DNA from: an uncultured Collinsella sp.
GTDB taxonomy: Bacteria; Actinomycetota; Coriobacteriia; Coriobacteriales; Coriobacteriaceae
Reading direction: 5' to 3'
Assembly (NCBI GenBank): GCA_934646865.1
Contig: CAKUEU010000043.1
Coordinates: 1 to 14,912 of the forward strand
DNA length: 14,912 nt
Positions 14,095 to 14,912 of this stretch are shown in pieces. How positions within the stretch are numbered: position 1 is the stretch's first letter; the number at the start of each line of letters is the position of its first letter. The notes below the pieces were generated by a model. That model worked only from the letters and a program-made list of their open reading frames with translations, was not told where the DNA came from and did no database searches. Position numbers and translations under genes: made by a program.

Positions 14095-14912
14095 TTACTT
14101 TTTGCGGGCAAGCTCACCGATGTTGGCGATGCCGGAGAAAACGGCCTCGAAGCGGTTGAGCAGCTTAAGGCGATTATCGCGAAGCTGCTCGTCCTTGTCC
14201 ATGACCATGACCTCATCGAAGAAACGGTCGATGGGCGCGCGCAGGGCGGCGAGGGCGGCAAATGCGGCCGGGTAGTCCTCGGCAGCAAGGGCGGCATCGA
14301 CAGCGGTCTGAGCAGCCTCGGAGGCGTCGGCGAGCGCGAGCTCGACCTCGCCCATCAGGCTGCGGTCGTACTCCGCACCCAGCTCGGGCTTGGAGATGTG
14401 CGCGGCGCGGGCATAGGCGGTCGCCAGGTTGTCGAACGTCTCAGCGTCGTTCTTGCGGGCCTCGTCGAGGGCGGCGCAGCGGGCGAAGAAGACGGACGGG
14501 GCGATAATATGCACCGCGGAGACGGCGGCAACGGTATCGGCCGGAATCTTCTCATCGCGGGCCATGCTCACCAGACGGCCGTGGAAGAAGTCGCGAACCT
14601 GCTGGGCGACCTCGGCGGCGTCAAAGGCAATGCCCTGCTCGGTATAGAGCTCAAGGGCGAAGTCGATGAGCGACGTGGGGTCAATCGGCAGACGATCACG
14701 CAGGATGTTGATGATGCCGATGGCGGCACGACGCAGCGCGTACGGGTCGGAAGAGCCGGTCGGGGGCTCGCCGATGGCAAAAATACCGGCGATGGTATCG
14801 AGCTTGTCGGCGCAGGCCACGATGCAGCCAGCGGTGCCCTCGGGCAGCTCGTCGCCGGCAAAGCGGGGACGATAGTGATCGCGGATAGCGTGGGCAACCT
14901 CGTCGTTCTCCC
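14095..14912 (-). CDS. glyS: Glycyl-tRNA synthetase beta subunit, C-terminal part
   Basis: This is the beta chain of the alpha2-beta2 glycyl-tRNA synthetase, which contributes tRNA recognition. The frame is open to the window edge, so the 5' part is missing; 271 residues are visible. The first visible stretch, with AIRDHYRPRFAGDELP, then IVACADKLDTIAGIFAIG and GSSDPYALRRAAIGI, is the diagnostic GlyS block. The C-terminus has the DALR-like anticodon-binding helical domain (FDEVMVMDKDEQLRDNRLKLL) and ends in ARKK. The presence of GlyS predicts a separate glyQ, probably upstream outside the window. The regulatory protein gene follows after 34 bp, probably cotranscribed. Confidence 0.96.
   Translation of the reverse strand, partial: ENDEVAHAIRDHYRPRFAGDELPEGTAGCIVACADKLDTIAGIFAIGEPPTGSSDPYALRRAAIGIINILRDRLPIDPTSLIDFALELYTEQGIAFDAAEVAQQVRDFFHGRLVSMARDEKIPADTVAAVSAVHIIAPSVFFARCAALDEARKNDAETFDNLATAYARAAHISKPELGAEYDRSLMGEVELALADASEAAQTAVDAALAAEDYPAAFAALAALRAPIDRFFDEVMVMDKDEQLRDNRLKLLNRFEAVFSGIANIGELARKK

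Overview
The window is a core-genome block from a high-GC bacterium (roughly 60% G+C by eye). It most resembles a member of the Coriobacteriia, possibly a Collinsella relative. That placement is an inference from the gene order, the pairing of pyruvate phosphate dikinase with its own regulatory protein, the two-subunit type glycyl-tRNA synthetase and the style of the proteins; no search was run. Every supported gene lies on the minus strand, so transcription runs from high to low coordinates.

Layout in transcription order. (1) 14912-14095: the 3' part of glyS, followed after 34 bp by the pyruvate phosphate dikinase regulatory protein gene (14060-13185). (2) 13184-12859: a 326-bp gap with a repeat/hairpin element at the end of the regulator gene, then a promoter region carrying iterated GGTAAA boxes and a weak -10. 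(3) 12858-10108: ppdK, closed by a hairpin. (4) 9995-9557: rplS with a good promoter, a leader hairpin and a strong terminator. rnhB (9463-8675) follows with almost no room for a promoter and ends at another strong terminator. (5) 8485-3276: yraN-comM-dprA-trmFO-xerC, tightly packed with overlapping stops and starts, probably one operon. (6) 3216-1345: rpsB-tsf with a near-consensus extended promoter, a structured leader of about 135 nt and an intrinsic terminator. (7) 1285-24: pyrH-frr, separated by 2 nt.

How the genes fit together. Blocks 4-7 are the old neighbourhood rplS-rnhB-(yraN-comM)-dprA-(trmFO)-xerC-rpsB-tsf-pyrH-frr, recognisable in both Bacillus and Mycobacterium. They serve translation (L19, S2, EF-Ts, RRF, tRNA m5U54), pyrimidine supply, and DNA processing (RNase HII, ComM, DprA, XerC). 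Blocks 1-3 join glycyl-tRNA charging to a PEP/pyruvate switch: the regulatory protein should inactivate and reactivate PPDK on Thr476, two residues before the catalytic His478.

The most notable observations are as follows. xerC has lost its ATG: the trmFO/xerC junction reads ATAA where ATGA is expected. Helically spaced GGTAAA boxes and an 18-bp dyad lie upstream of ppdK. A repeat with a 13-bp perfect inverted repeat overlaps the regulator stop codon. Near-identical small hairpins sit just before the ribosome binding sites of ppdK and its regulator. Structured leaders precede rpsB and rplS. I found no mobile element, CRISPR array, tRNA or rRNA, and nothing that amounts to a wholly new system.
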